From Ureibacillus yapensis (lineage in GTDB: Bacteria > Bacillota > Bacilli > Bacillales_A > Planococcaceae), in the NCBI RefSeq assembly GCF_003515775.1, contig NZ_QWEI01000010.1:62001-126000 (forward strand): DNA of 64,000 nucleotides. Reading direction: 5' to 3'. Shown piece after piece: positions 54,778 to 64,000 of this stretch; the first letter of the stretch is position 1, and each line of letters begins with the position of its first letter. The notes beneath the pieces are model-generated. The model saw nothing but the letters and a program-made list of their open reading frames with translations, had not been told where the DNA came from and searched no databases. The position numbers were made by a program, and so were the translations under genes.

Positions 54778-57405
54778 TTATTTCGCATCGTACCAAGTTT
54801 GGCCATAATCAAAATCCACCTTCAATGGAACTGACAACTGAATTGCATTCTCCATTACTTCCGGTACGATTTTTTCCAATCGTTCAATTTCCTCTTTTGG
54901 CGCTTCAAAAATCAATTCATCGTGCACCTGCAGCAATAGTTTCGTTTGAAGGCCTTCTTCTTTTAAGCGGGCATCCATGTCGATCATGGCTTTTTTAATA
55001 ATATCAGCCGCGCTGCCCTGGATTGGCGTATTCATGGCCGTACGTTCCGCAAAACTGCGCAGATTGAAGTTTCGGCTCGTAATATCCGGCAAATAGCGTC
55101 GGCGATTTAAAATCGTAGTTACAAATCCTTTTAATTTCGCTTCTTGCACAATCGTTTCCATATACTCTTTTACGCCCGGGAAGCTATGCAAATACTTATC
55201 AATAAATTGTGCTGCTTCCTTGCGGGTAATGTTCAAGCTTTGCGACAGCCCATAGTCGCTTATTCCATATACAATTCCGAAGTTTACGGCTTTAGCCGCA
55301 CGTCGCATATTGGAAGTTACCTCATCGGCTTCCACATGGAATACATCCATGGCTGTACGTGTATGAATGTCCATCCCCACATTGAATGCTTCAACCAATG
55401 CCTCATCGTTGGACATATGAGCCAAAACACGCAATTCAATTTGCGAATAGTCTGCAGCAAATAAAACCCAACCTTCTTGAGAAGGCACAAAAGCCTGGCG
55501 AATCTTACGCCCCTCTTCCAGGCGAATCGGAATATTTTGCAGGTTCGGGTCGGTTGAACTCAAGCGGCCTGTTGATGTCAGGGCTTGCTGGAATCGCGTA
55601 TGCACCTTGCTATCTTCAGGGTGGACTTCTTTGATCAGCCCTTCAATATAGGTGGATTGGAGTTTTGCCAGTTGTCGATAATCCAAGATATATTGCACAA
55701 TTTTATGCTCGGATTGCAGCTTTTCCAATACATCGGCGGCCGTTGAATAACCTGTCTTTGTTTTCTTCACGACCGGAAGTCCCAGCTTCTCGAACAGAAT
55801 AACCCCTAATTGTTTTGGTGAATTAATATTAAATTTCTCCCCGGCCAATTCATGAATTTCTGTTTCCAAGGCGGAAATTTTTTTTTCCAGCTCCCCACCC
55901 ATTTTCTCGAGTGTGGATATATCCACTTTAATACCTTCGCTTTCCATCGCGCCAAGGATGGATGCAAGCGGAAGCTCCAGATCGTAATACAGATCGAATT
56001 GTTCATTTTCCTTCAATTTTTCTTCGATAATCGGCTGCAATGACCAAATGGCAAACGCTTTGCGGCTAACATGCTCAGCTAAAGTGCTCTCATTTGGAAC
56101 CGACCATTTCGAACCTTTACCGTATATGGTTTCGTTCGCTTGTATATCCGTGTAGCCAAATTCTTTTGCAAGCGTCGCTACATCATCGCCTGAAATTGCC
56201 GGATTCACGATATAGCTAGCAAGAAGCAAATCAAATTCCACACCGCGCAGCTCAATCCCGGCGCGTTTTAATATGGCTTGCGCCGCTTTGCTATCTGACA
56301 TGTATTTTTTCTTCGACTCATCTTCCAGCCAATTCTTAATAGCCTCGCTTTGCTGCATGTCTTCAAACGTTATATAAAACGTTCGTTCGCCATCCGTAAA
56401 AGAGAATCCAAGAATGAGGCAGGTATGATAATGTTCGTTTTCCATTTCTACATGCACGGCCATCACGTCTTTCAACATGTCGTCAGGTACGTCTTTCACG
56501 ATTTCGAATGATATCTCCGCCGTTTCTTTTTCTTCAACTTTATAATCGCTTTTGTCGATCAATGACTTAAAGGAAAGCTCCTGCCAAACATTCAGCACCT
56601 CTTCTTCATTTGGTCCTGGATATTCAATATCCTCCAATTTGAGATCAATTGGCGCTTCAGTGAAAATCGTGGCAAGCTTTTTGGACATTTTGGCTTGTTC
56701 TTCATTTTCGATTAACTTGTCTTTCATTTTTGATTTTTTCATGTTGTCGATTTGTTCATATAAGGCTTCTACAGAACCATATTCTTTCAATAATTTAATG
56801 GCCGTTTTTTCGCCCACACCCGGCACACCCGGAATATTATCGGAGGTATCCCCCATCAGCCCCTTCATATCGATAATTTGCTGAGGCGATAGCCCGTATT
56901 TCTCCTCAATATGGGATGGCGTATATTTTTCTATGTCCGTCATGCCTTTTCTAGTGATGTATACAGTCACTTGATCTGTTGCCAACTGGGTTAAATCTTT
57001 ATCCCCGGAAACAATAATGACGTCCATATCTTCCGTTTCCGCTTGTTTCGCGAGAGTACCGATAATATCATCTGCTTCATACAGCTCTTTTTCATATCGC
57101 TTGATTTGGTATGCATCAATCAATTTTCGCAAGTAAGGAAATTGTTCCGAAAGTTCGGGCGGTGTCTTTTGCCGTCCACCTTTATATTCGCCATAAGACT
57201 CATGGCGAAATGTTGTTTTCCCGGCATCAAAGGCCACAAGAATTTTTGTTGGTTTTTCTTCTTCCAAAATTTTTTGAAGCATTGTCGTGAAACCATATAC
57301 TGCATTTGTATGAATCCCGCTTTCATTTGTCAGCAATGGCAATGCAAAGAATGCCCGATATGCCAAACTATTTCCATCTAACAATAATACCTTCTCTTTA
57401 CCCAT
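54778..57405 (-). CDS. polA: DNA polymerase I
   Basis: An 875-residue polymerase. The 5'-3' exonuclease domain (about 1-290) has LLLDGNSLAYRAFFALP and GDTSDNIPGVPGVGEKTA. The central 3'-5' exonuclease fold lacks the usual DxE metal ligands (AVHVEMENEHYH), as in other Bacillus Pol I, so proofreading is probably absent. The palm motifs are intact (LFAADYSQIELRVLAH; NFGIVYGISDYGLS; QVHDELIFEAP). The start ATG has GAAGGAGAAC upstream. A GTG eight codons earlier is unlikely. Confidence 0.97.
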   Translation of the reverse strand: MGKEKVLLLDGNSLAYRAFFALPLLTNESGIHTNAVYGFTTMLQKILEEEKPTKILVAFDAGKTTFRHESYGEYKGGRQKTPPELSEQFPYLRKLIDAYQIKRYEKELYEADDIIGTLAKQAETEDMDVIIVSGDKDLTQLATDQVTVYITRKGMTDIEKYTPSHIEEKYGLSPQQIIDMKGLMGDTSDNIPGVPGVGEKTAIKLLKEYGSVEALYEQIDNMKKSKMKDKLIENEEQAKMSKKLATIFTEAPIDLKLEDIEYPGPNEEEVLNVWQELSFKSLIDKSDYKVEEKETAEISFEIVKDVPDDMLKDVMAVHVEMENEHYHTCLILGFSFTDGERTFYITFEDMQQSEAIKNWLEDESKKKYMSDSKAAQAILKRAGIELRGVEFDLLLASYIVNPAISGDDVATLAKEFGYTDIQANETIYGKGSKWSVPNESTLAEHVSRKAFAIWSLQPIIEEKLKENEQFDLYYDLELPLASILGAMESEGIKVDISTLEKMGGELEKKISALETEIHELAGEKFNINSPKQLGVILFEKLGLPVVKKTKTGYSTAADVLEKLQSEHKIVQYILDYRQLAKLQSTYIEGLIKEVHPEDSKVHTRFQQALTSTGRLSSTDPNLQNIPIRLEEGRKIRQAFVPSQEGWVLFAADYSQIELRVLAHMSNDEALVEAFNVGMDIHTRTAMDVFHVEADEVTSNMRRAAKAVNFGIVYGISDYGLSQSLNITRKEAAQFIDKYLHSFPGVKEYMETIVQEAKLKGFVTTILNRRRYLPDITSRNFNLRSFAERTAMNTPIQGSAADIIKKAMIDMDARLKEEGLQTKLLLQVHDELIFEAPKEEIERLEKIVPEVMENAIQLSVPLKVDFDYGQTWYDAK

Positions 57406-57499
57406 TAATTGTTCTCCTTCTTCGCACACTTAGTCGATTGGATGAATGTACTTTCTCTTCTAACTTTATCTCTTCACCCGTCTTTTTTCCATTATAAAA

Positions 57500-57530
57500 C
57501 ACGTACCGGTTTGAAAACGACCGATACGTG
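57500..57530 (-). terminator. Terminator of the 146-residue membrane protein gene
   Basis: CACGTACCGGT pairs with ACCGATACGTG (to 57530) with a G-U pair, followed by TTTTAT on the minus strand. Confidence 0.7.
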
Positions 57531-57548
57531 CTATATATAAGGTATAGA

Positions 57549-57989
57549 TTAGTTATGCAATTTAGGTGTTTGGTTTTTGGATAACTTCGGATAGAAAATT
57601 TCTTCATAAATAACTGTCATCAAAAATGCATTCATGAAGGAAAATACCAGATACATTGGCATGCCCCCAAGATCAAATACCATCAAATTCCGTACAAACA
57701 CTTCCACGAATCCAACTTGGGAGAAGTAGAAAATCATCCCCACTCCAACTTGCCAAATCGGGCGCTTGTCTTTTCTTTGCTGGAATCGAAATACCTTCTT
57801 AAAAGTATCACGAACATCTTCTGCTATAAAATATGTAAGTACCAAGAAAACAATAAATATCACCGGAATATGTAAAACGTCAATAGTTAACCAAGAATAC
57901 GGAGTTGCTTTAAAGATAGAAGTAATCGAACAGGCCATGACAAATGCAAGGAGAACATTTTGAATTAATTTATTAAGTTTGAACAACAC
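57549..57989 (-). CDS. Hypothetical multi-pass membrane protein
   Basis: A 146-residue protein with about four hydrophobic segments (8-28, 40-60, 80-98 and 115-134) and a charged middle loop (DVRDTFKKVFRFQQRKDKRP). The start is GTG after AGAGGG. It lies between phoR and polA, and I do not recognise a family. No B. subtilis counterpart is known to me at this position. Confidence 0.75.
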   Translation of the reverse strand: MLFKLNKLIQNVLLAFVMACSITSIFKATPYSWLTIDVLHIPVIFIVFLVLTYFIAEDVRDTFKKVFRFQQRKDKRPIWQVGVGMIFYFSQVGFVEVFVRNLMVFDLGGMPMYLVFSFMNAFLMTVIYEEIFYPKLSKNQTPKLHN

Positions 57990-58137
57990 TCATTCCCTCT
58001 TTCTCTTTTCCTCTTTCTAAGTAACTATTATAACAAGAAATTTATTAATAGGAAGTAGTAAATTATGCGCCTTTTTACCCATTTATTTGAAATTATGACA
58101 ATTAATAAACCAGCTTTTTTCTAAGTAAGCAAAAAAA

Positions 58138-58158
58138 AATGCCCCATACGGGGACATT
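58138..58158 (-). terminator. Terminator of phoPR
   Basis: ATGCCCC and GGGGACAT form a hairpin with long A and T runs on both sides; on the minus strand it ends TTTTTTTTTGC. Confidence 0.8.
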
Positions 58159-58271
58159 TTTTTAATTTATGTTTTCCTAATTACTAAATCTGAAACAGGG
58201 GGGTTTCTATATACAATCATATGGTAGAAGTATGAATACTTCATAACAACATTGTAAATATATTGTTAATT

Positions 58272-59717
58272 TCATTTTTTCAATGGAATAAATACCTTGA
58301 TGCAAGTCCCTTTCCCCACGGTACTTTCTACATTGATTTTTCCTTGATGCGCCTCGATCAAGTGCTTAACAATGGCGAGACCCAGTCCTGTTCCGCCTGA
58401 ATTTCGGCTGCGGGCTCTATCCACCCGGTAAAATCTCTCAAAAATGCGGGCAATCTCACTTTTTTCAATACCAATTCCTTGGTCCTCTACTTCAATGATT
58501 CCATACTCATCATTTTCTTTTATACGCAATGTGACCGTTGTATCTTCCGGAGAATACGTAATCGCATTGGCAATAAGATTGGTAAAAATCTGGATCAGTC
58601 GATTAAAGTCGCCCATCACAGTTACGTCCCGCTTAATATCCACGTTAAACTGCATGTTTTTTTCATCCAGTCTAGGGCTTGTTAATTCCACTGCACGGAT
58701 CAGTACTTCCTGCAGGCTGGAAGGCATAATGGTGACTGAGAAACCATGTTGTTCAATCTTCGATAATTCGAGCAGATCCTGAATCAGCATTTGCAGGCGA
58801 TAGCTTTCTTGATAGATAATATCCAAAAATGAAATAAGCATTTTTTCATCTTTAAAAGCGCCATCCAATAATGTTTCGGAAAAACCTTTAATGGAAGTGA
58901 TTGGCGTTCTTAATTCATGAGACACATTTGCTACAAAATCTTTGCGGATTTGTTCCAGACGAATCAACTCGGAAATATCATGCATGACGATGACGACACC
59001 CAACCAACGGCCATGATCTCCCATGACTGGGGCGCCGTACACTTGTTTATATTGGATTTCCTGATGGATTTCCACTTCGATTTGCTTCCGATAAGGCTGC
59101 TCGGTCAAAAAAACATGATCGATAAATTTTTCGATTTCATTGGGCAATCCGATTGTCAAGAAATTACGGCCTTTCACCTCATCGATGGACAATTCGAAGC
59201 CCTCCAAAAATTGGCGGTTCACGATGGAAACAGTAGCTTCACGATCAATCATGATCAGCGCACTGCCCATATTTTCGATTAACGTTTTTAAACGTTCTTC
59301 TTCGATTTCCCGAATTTTCCCCATTTCTTGTAGGTTCCTAGCCAAAACATTAACCGAATTTCTAAGCTCGATAATGCTTGCCGGTCCTACCGCATAAGCC
59401 CTTGCGCGGTAATTGCCTTTTGTTAGCTCTTTCGCGGTAAGGGTGATATTTTCGATGGGATCCAGCAAATTACGAATTAAATGATGTGCTGCAAAACCGA
59501 CCAATGCATAGGATAAGGCCATTAAAAAAATAAGGATAAAGGTAAATTGTTTATCGATTTGTTCTATTTTTTCTGCATTGATTGCCAGATTATTTTTTTC
59601 GAGGAAGTTTTCGATAAAATAAGGAAAAAGCTGACCCAAGACAAAGCCAAGGACAGCGAAAATACATCCGGTTAATAGGATGAAGGCAACAAATAATCGG
59701 TTATGGTATGCCTTCAT
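58272..59717 (-). CDS. phoR: Sensor histidine kinase PhoR, short sensor form
   Basis: A 481-residue kinase of the phosphate-starvation system. Two transmembrane helices (about 8-30 and 58-78) enclose only some 28 external residues. HAMP (about 80-130), PAS (about 140-235), the H box VSHELRTPITSIKG, N box NAITYSPED and G boxes DQGIGIEKSEIARIFERFYR and GTGLGLAIVKHLIE follow. B. subtilis PhoR (579 residues) has an extra extracytoplasmic domain that is missing here. The start overlaps the phoP stop (ATGA). Confidence 0.93.
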   Translation of the reverse strand: MKAYHNRLFVAFILLTGCIFAVLGFVLGQLFPYFIENFLEKNNLAINAEKIEQIDKQFTFILIFLMALSYALVGFAAHHLIRNLLDPIENITLTAKELTKGNYRARAYAVGPASIIELRNSVNVLARNLQEMGKIREIEEERLKTLIENMGSALIMIDREATVSIVNRQFLEGFELSIDEVKGRNFLTIGLPNEIEKFIDHVFLTEQPYRKQIEVEIHQEIQYKQVYGAPVMGDHGRWLGVVIVMHDISELIRLEQIRKDFVANVSHELRTPITSIKGFSETLLDGAFKDEKMLISFLDIIYQESYRLQMLIQDLLELSKIEQHGFSVTIMPSSLQEVLIRAVELTSPRLDEKNMQFNVDIKRDVTVMGDFNRLIQIFTNLIANAITYSPEDTTVTLRIKENDEYGIIEVEDQGIGIEKSEIARIFERFYRVDRARSRNSGGTGLGLAIVKHLIEAHQGKINVESTVGKGTCIKVFIPLKK

Positions 59718-60427
59718 AGGCTTTTTGGCTCCTCGAATTTATAGCCAATTCCTCTTATTGTTTTGATAAACTTCGGCTTACGGCTATTTTCTTCAATTTT
59801 ATCCCGCAAATGACTGATATGTACATCCACAATTCGCGTATCGCCTGCAAAGTCATAATTCCATACCGCACTTAAAAGTTGATCGCGCGTCAATACACGA
59901 TTTTTGTTTTCCAATAAATAAACAAGCAATTCGAATTCTTTTGGTGTGAATTCAATTGTATCTTCATCGAGGAAAGCTTCGAAACGGTTTGGATATACTT
60001 GCAGTTTGCCAAATTGATAGACTGTATTTTCGGATTCCTCAAATTCTTGCTGCGGAGCCGGGTTGAAACGCCGAAGTACCGCTTTTACCCGAGCAATGAC
60101 TTCACGAGGACTAAAAGGTTTTGTCATATAGTCATCTGCACCCAGTTCCAAGCCCAACACTTTATCGAACTCGTCATCACGTGCAGTTAGCATTATGATA
60201 GGAATATTGCGTTTCTGGCTGCGCAATTCTTTGCAGACCTCCATACCATCCATCGTTGGCAACATTAAATCCAATAATAATAAGTCAGGGGTATGTTCAA
60301 TTGCCAGGTCAAAGCCTTCTTTCCCATCATGTGCAAGCAAAACTTCATAACCTGCGCGTTCTAAATTGTACTTTAATAAAGTAGCAATTGATACTTCATC
60401 TTCTACGACTAAAATTGTTTTCGACAT
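59714..60427 (-). CDS. phoP: Response regulator PhoP
   Basis: A 237-residue OmpR-type regulator. Receiver with acidic pocket Glu9-Asp10, phosphorylation site Asp53 (LLLLDLMLP) and Lys in YMTKPFSPRE. Winged-helix C terminus (EFTPKEFELLVYLLENKNRVLTRDQLL, DTRIVDVHISHLRDKIE). The ATG has TTGGAGGTAG. It follows mdh as in B. subtilis. Confidence 0.97.
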   Translation of the reverse strand: MSKTILVVEDEVSIATLLKYNLERAGYEVLLAHDGKEGFDLAIEHTPDLLLLDLMLPTMDGMEVCKELRSQKRNIPIIMLTARDDEFDKVLGLELGADDYMTKPFSPREVIARVKAVLRRFNPAPQQEFEESENTVYQFGKLQVYPNRFEAFLDEDTIEFTPKEFELLVYLLENKNRVLTRDQLLSAVWNYDFAGDTRIVDVHISHLRDKIEENSRKPKFIKTIRGIGYKFEEPKSL

Positions 60428-60707
60428 AAACTACCTCCAATGATGATCTGAAACCCCCATTTCAAATCAGTAAAGAACATCTCTAGCAGGCGGTCTTTAT
60501 AACCTTTATGTAGCTGCTTTTTTGCAGCACCCCAATCACTTACGCCTAGGCATATCTGAGCTAGTTAGAGCTATCTTCATAGTATCAATTATTTCTGAAA
60601 ATAACAACGTCTAGACACACTTAAGGCCTTTACAATAAACTTCCATCCCTTGGAATCCGGGGATTTTAATGGGTGGTTGGTTGGTTGTCAAACGCTATCA
60701 GCCGATA
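60428..60707 (-). promoter_or_regulatory. phoP upstream region, no gene
   Basis: About 280 bases upstream of phoP hold no supported gene. A small GCTGC/GCAGC hairpin lies near 60510-60528 and a GGTTGG-rich stretch near 60670-60690. I could not recognise clear TTAACA-type Pho box repeats or a confident promoter. Confidence 0.3.
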
Positions 60708-60738
60708 TAAAAAAATCGGGTGGATTTACCACCCGATT
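60708..60738 (-). terminator. Terminator of mdh
   Basis: AATCGGGTGG (60714-60723) pairs with CCACCCGATT (60729-60738), followed by TTTTTTT on the minus strand. Confidence 0.9.
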
Positions 60739-60753
60739 CCATCCTCCATTTCA

Positions 60754-61692
60754 CTATTCCAAAATAGCCATAACATCTCTAACACCTTGCGCGGAAACAT
60801 CCAACGCCGCTTTTTCACTTTCCGTTAACTCGAGTTCGAATATTTTCTCGATTCCGTCAGCACCAAGGAGTGTTGGAACCCCTAGGTAAATTCCTTCATA
60901 GCCGTACTCGCCTTCTAGAAAAGCTACAGAAGGCAAGATTCGTTTTTGGTCTTTAATAATCGCTTCAGCCATCTCGATTAGGGCGGCTGCCGGTGCATAA
61001 TATGCCGAACCATTCCCCAGCAAATTAACGATTTCTCCACCGCCAACGCGTGTACGTTGTACGATTTCCTGGAGTCGTTCCGGTGAAATCAACATCTCTA
61101 AAGGTATGCCGCCTGCATAAGAATAACGAGTTAATGGAACCATTGTGTCCCCGTGCCCTCCCAATACAAAGCCTTTAATATCCTTTACGGAGACGTTTAA
61201 TTCTTCAGCAACAAAGGCACAAAAGCGCGCAGTATCCAGGATGCCGGATTGGCCGATTACACGGCTTTTAGGAAATCCTGTTTCTTTAAAGACCGTATAA
61301 GTCATGGCATCTACCGGATTTGTTAAAACCAGGATGATTGCATTTGGCGAGTATTTTGCGATTTCTGTTGCCACGCTTTTCATTACTTTTTGGTTGATTT
61401 GCACCAAATCATCACGGCTCATCCCCGGTTTTCGCGCAACGCCGGCTGTAATGATCACGACATCCGAGTCTGCTGTATGCACATAGTCGGATGTCCCTTT
61501 TACATAGGAATCAAAGCCTTGAACAGGAGCCGCTTCCCACATATCCAGCGCCTTTCCCTTTGTTGGGTTTTCTGCTTGCGGGATATCAACCAACACTACG
61601 TCTCCAAGTTCTTTTTGGGCTGCAAGAAATGCTGCTGTTGCACCTGTAAAACCAGCACCGATTACGGATATTTTTTTACGCTTTAACGACAT
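60754..61692 (-). CDS. mdh: Malate dehydrogenase
   Basis: A 312-residue LDH-like malate dehydrogenase oxidising malate with NAD. NAD motif [17 protein letters not shown], catalytic loop [14 protein letters not shown] with arginines, NPVDAMTY, and the active-site His in [17 protein letters not shown]. The ribosome binding site is AAAGGGGCG. It is third in the citZ-icd-mdh order. Confidence 0.98.
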   Translation of the reverse strand: MSLKRKKISVIGAGFTGATAAFLAAQKELGDVVLVDIPQAENPTKGKALDMWEAAPVQGFDSYVKGTSDYVHTADSDVVIITAGVARKPGMSRDDLVQINQKVMKSVATEIAKYSPNAIILVLTNPVDAMTYTVFKETGFPKSRVIGQSGILDTARFCAFVAEELNVSVKDIKGFVLGGHGDTMVPLTRYSYAGGIPLEMLISPERLQEIVQRTRVGGGEIVNLLGNGSAYYAPAAALIEMAEAIIKDQKRILPSVAFLEGEYGYEGIYLGVPTLLGADGIEKIFELELTESEKAALDVSAQGVRDVMAILE

Positions 61693-61768
61693 GTATAACG
61701 CCCCTTTATTTCGCTATTTGGCAAAATTGCTCTATTAAAATAGTACTCTTGCTATGGAAATAACTAAA

Positions 61769-61828
61769 CAAGGGCAGCTTTCAATCATAAAGTATGGTTA
61801 CTTCATTCATAAAAGCTGCCCTTTTAGT
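61769..61828. repeat. Long hairpin between icd and mdh
   Basis: AAGGGCAGCTTT and AAAGCTGCCCTT are 12-base arms separated by about 35 bases. T-runs are short on both strands. It may attenuate read-through from icd or protect the upstream 3' end. Confidence 0.55.
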
Positions 61829-61853
61829 CAAAGATGCGTATTTAAATTATAGA

Positions 61854-63119
61854 TTAAAGGTTTTTGATTAACTCGTTAGCGAATTCAGAACATTTCACTT
61901 CTGTTGCGCCATCCATTAAACGAGCGAAGTCATAAGTAACAACTTTGGAAGCGATTGTTTTTTCAACAGATGCAGTTACTAAATCTGCCGCTTCTTGCCA
62001 TCCTAAGTGTTCAAGCATTAATACGCCTGAAAGCAATACAGAAGATGGGTTTACTTTGTCTTGTCCAGCATATTTTGGTGCTGTACCGTGAGTAGCTTCG
62101 AAGATCGCATGTCCAGTTACATAGTTGATGTTAGCTCCTGGAGCGATACCGATCCCACCAACTTGTGCAGCCAATGCGTCGGAAATATAGTCACCGTTCA
62201 AGTTCATTGTAGCTACTACATCGAACTCTTTCGGACGAGTTAAGATTTGTTGCAAGAAGATATCGGCGATTGAATCTTTTACGATGATTTTACCAGCAGC
62301 CACTGCTTCGTCTTGTGCTTTGTTGGCAGCTTCTGTACCTTGTTCTTCTTTGATTTTATCGTATTGGCCCCAAGTGAATACTTGATCGCCGTATTCGCGT
62401 TCAGCTAAATCATAGCCCCATTGCTTGAATCCACCTTCAGTGAATTTCATGATGTTCCCTTTGTGTACCAAAGTAACAGATGGGCGGTTATGTTTAATCG
62501 CGTATTCGATTGCTGCACGTACTAGACGCTCTGTACCTTCTACTGATACTGGTTTAATACCGATACCTGAAGTTTCTGGGAAACGAATTTTGTTAACGCC
62601 CATTTCTTCTTTCAAGAAGTTGATCACTTTTTTCACTTCTTCAGAACCTTGAGCATATTCAATACCAGCGTAGATATCTTCTGTATTTTCACGGAAGATG
62701 ACCATATCAACATCTTCTGGGTGTTTAACTGGGGAAGGAACACCTTCGAAGTGACGTACTGGACGCAAGCATACGTATAAGTCAAGTTGTTGACGCAATG
62801 CTACGTTCAATGAACGGATTCCTCCACCGATTGGAGTTGTAAGAGGTCCTTTAATAGCGATTAGATATTCGTTGATTTTATCTAAAGTTTCTTGTGGTAA
62901 CCATTCACCAGTTTGGTTAAATGCTTTTTCTCCAGCAAGAACTTCCAACCATTCAATTTTCTTTTCGCCATTGTAAGCTTTTTCAACAGCTGCATCGATT
63001 ACTCGAGATGCTGCAGCCCAGATATCTGGACCAATTCCGTCACCCTCGATGAAAGGAATTGTTGGATTGTTTGGTACGTTTAGTACGCCGTTTTCTACTA
63101 CGATTTTACCGTTAGTCAT
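61854..63119 (-). CDS. icd: Isocitrate dehydrogenase (NADP)
   Basis: A 421-residue enzyme that makes 2-oxoglutarate. Substrate loop [53 protein letters not shown] and [14 protein letters not shown]. The ATG at 63119 has AGGGAGG eight bases upstream; an earlier in-frame start is unlikely. Confidence 0.98.
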   Translation of the reverse strand: MTNGKIVVENGVLNVPNNPTIPFIEGDGIGPDIWAAASRVIDAAVEKAYNGEKKIEWLEVLAGEKAFNQTGEWLPQETLDKINEYLIAIKGPLTTPIGGGIRSLNVALRQQLDLYVCLRPVRHFEGVPSPVKHPEDVDMVIFRENTEDIYAGIEYAQGSEEVKKVINFLKEEMGVNKIRFPETSGIGIKPVSVEGTERLVRAAIEYAIKHNRPSVTLVHKGNIMKFTEGGFKQWGYDLAEREYGDQVFTWGQYDKIKEEQGTEAANKAQDEAVAAGKIIVKDSIADIFLQQILTRPKEFDVVATMNLNGDYISDALAAQVGGIGIAPGANINYVTGHAIFEATHGTAPKYAGQDKVNPSSVLLSGVLMLEHLGWQEAADLVTASVEKTIASKVVTYDFARLMDGATEVKCSEFANELIKNL

Positions 63120-63148
63120 GAATGATGCCTCCCTATATTCATAAGTCA

Positions 63149-63172
63149 AGGACTGTGGGTTTTCACAGTCCT
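63149..63172. repeat. Hairpin between citZ and icd
   Basis: GGACTGTG (63150-63157) and CACAGTCC (63164-63171) form a compact stem-loop without a T-run on the minus strand, directly after citZ. It may stabilise a processed transcript end or attenuate. Confidence 0.5.
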
Positions 63173-63199
63173 AGACAATTTTAACATATTATCTAAAAA

Positions 63200-64000
63200 T
63201 TAGCGCTCTTCAATTGGAACATATTTTTGCATTCCAGGTCCTACATATTCTGCACGAGGACGAATTAAGCGGTTATTAGCATATTGTTCAAGGATATGTG
63301 CAATCCAGCCAGAAGTACGAGACACAGCGAAGATTGGTGTGAACAGGTCATGTTCGATTCCAAGCGAATCATAAACTGATGCCGAGAAGAAATCTACGTT
63401 TGCCGGTAGATTTTTTTGCCCAACAATCATGTCATGAATTTTCACGGACATTTCGTATAATTCTGGTTTGCCAGTTAATTTAGTTAATTTTTCGCTCATT
63501 ACACGCAAGTGTTTTGCACGTGGATCACCTTTGCGGTAAACACGGTGTCCGAAGCCCATGATTTTTTCTTTGTTATCTAATTTCGTTTGAATATAAGATT
63601 CAACATTGTCGATTGAACCGATTTCAGACAACATTTTCATTACTTGCTCGTTGGCTCCACCGTGTAGAGGACCTTTTAATGCGCCGATCGCTGCAGTAAC
63701 ACCAGAATACATATCTGATAATGTAGCTACACAAACGCGAGCAGTAAATGTTGATGCATTTAGCTCATGGTCGGCATGCAGTACCAATGCTTTGTTGAAT
63801 GCTTCGATTTCAATTTCAGCTGGTTCTTTGCCATGTAACATATATAAGAAGTTTGCAGCATATCCTAATTCAGGTTTTGGTGCAATTGGTTCCAATCCTT
63901 TACGGATACGAGAGAAACCAGTTACGATTGTGGAAATTTTTGCTTGCAGACGAATTGCTTTGCGATAGTTCGCTTCTGGAGACATATCATCTGCTTCTTC
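63200..64000 (-). CDS. citZ: Citrate synthase, 5' end outside window
   Basis: The C-terminal 266 codons or so of a type II citrate synthase of about 370 residues. Catalytic His motifs [10 protein letters not shown] and [27 protein letters not shown], catalytic Asp in [14 protein letters not shown], and the C-terminal RPRAEYVGP are present. The frame is open past the window edge ([16 protein letters not shown]), so the Met seen inside is not the start. It is first in the citZ-icd-mdh order. Confidence 0.96.
   Translation of the reverse strand, partial: EEADDMSPEANYRKAIRLQAKISTIVTGFSRIRKGLEPIAPKPELGYAANFLYMLHGKEPAEIEIEAFNKALVLHADHELNASTFTARVCVATLSDMYSGVTAAIGALKGPLHGGANEQVMKMLSEIGSIDNVESYIQTKLDNKEKIMGFGHRVYRKGDPRAKHLRVMSEKLTKLTGKPELYEMSVKIHDMIVGQKNLPANVDFFSASVYDSLGIEHDLFTPIFAVSRTSGWIAHILEQYANNRLIRPRAEYVGPGMQKYVPIEER

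Noticed and set aside
60660-60700. GGTTGG-rich stretch as a G-quadruplex or repeat element
   Set aside because: The runs have only two or three G and are followed at once by the mdh terminator; there is no evidence of function.
1-64000. CRISPR arrays, prophage genes, IS transposases, tRNA or rRNA genes
   Set aside because: No regularly spaced repeats, transposase or phage-type proteins, or tRNA-like cloverleaf sequences ending CCA were seen on either strand.

Overview
The window is a chromosomal segment of a low-GC, endospore-forming Gram-positive bacterium. Its gene order closely follows the Bacillus subtilis region running from citZ-icd-mdh-phoPR-polA, through nrdR-dnaB-dnaI-thrS-infC-rpmI-rplT and pheST, to rnhC-zapA-polX-mutS2-lcfA-fadR-etfBA-trxA-uvrC-lysC-sdhCA. 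Protein sequences (SspI, YslB, YsdA/B/C, YshE, FadR, DnaI) resemble Bacillales orthologues but are clearly divergent. A Planococcaceae-type organism (Lysinibacillus/Solibacillus/Ureibacillus relatives) is the best guess, from the flavour of the sequences only. Most housekeeping genes lie on the minus strand. No tRNA, rRNA, IS element, prophage or CRISPR array was seen.

Layout. 1-3.9 kb: 3'-truncated sdhA, sdhC, divergent yslB, and lysC behind an intact lysine riboswitch. 3.9-11.6 kb: uvrC, trxA and a fatty-acid beta-oxidation group (etfA, etfB, an enoyl-CoA hydratase, fadR, lcfA) with a perfect FadR operator over a strong promoter. 11.8-18.7 kb: a 26-residue membrane peptide, yshE, mutS2, polX, cvpA, zapA and rnhC. 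18.8-31.0 kb: an accessory block placed between rnhC and pheT. It holds an isochorismatase-like hydrolase, a membrane protein with coding debris behind it, a minus-strand operon (amidohydrolase, DUF3311, Na+/solute symporter, M20 carbamoylase-type hydrolase), a frameshifted PucR-type regulator, and a plus-strand operon (omega-amino-acid:pyruvate aminotransferase, alanine dehydrogenase, CoA-acylating semialdehyde dehydrogenase). 31-36.8 kb: pheT/pheS with a T-box, a small membrane protein, an rRNA methylase and sspI. 36.9-43.9 kb: a MarR/CarD divergent pair, argF, ysdC, a dUTPase, ysdB, an HXXEE protein, ysdA and rplT-rpmI-infC with its leader. 44-46.2 kb: a plus-strand sucrose-phosphate-synthase-like and sucrose-phosphate-phosphatase-like pair. 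46.4-64 kb: thrS (T-box), dnaI, dnaB, nrdR, gapB (CcpN-type sites), coaE, mutM, polA, a membrane protein, phoR, phoP, mdh, icd and 5'-truncated citZ.

How the genes work together. Central carbon metabolism (citZ, icd, mdh, sdh, gapB), fatty-acid oxidation and electron transfer flavoprotein surround replication and repair genes (polA, mutM, uvrC, mutS2, polX, dnaB/I). The accessory block reads as an uptake, deacylation/decarbamoylation, transamination and oxidation route for a beta- or omega-amino acid such as beta-alanine. Its steps are inferred from families and not proven.

Most notable observations: an aspartokinase whose catalytic motifs are eroded while its internal beta-subunit start is preserved; a homopolymer frameshift in the PucR regulator; three genes whose best initiation codon is not NTG (infC ATT, dnaI ATC, amidohydrolase ATA); a two-gene sucrose-type synthesis module in a Bacillales genome; and a MarR/CarD control region in which one palindrome carries the -35 boxes of both divergent promoters.
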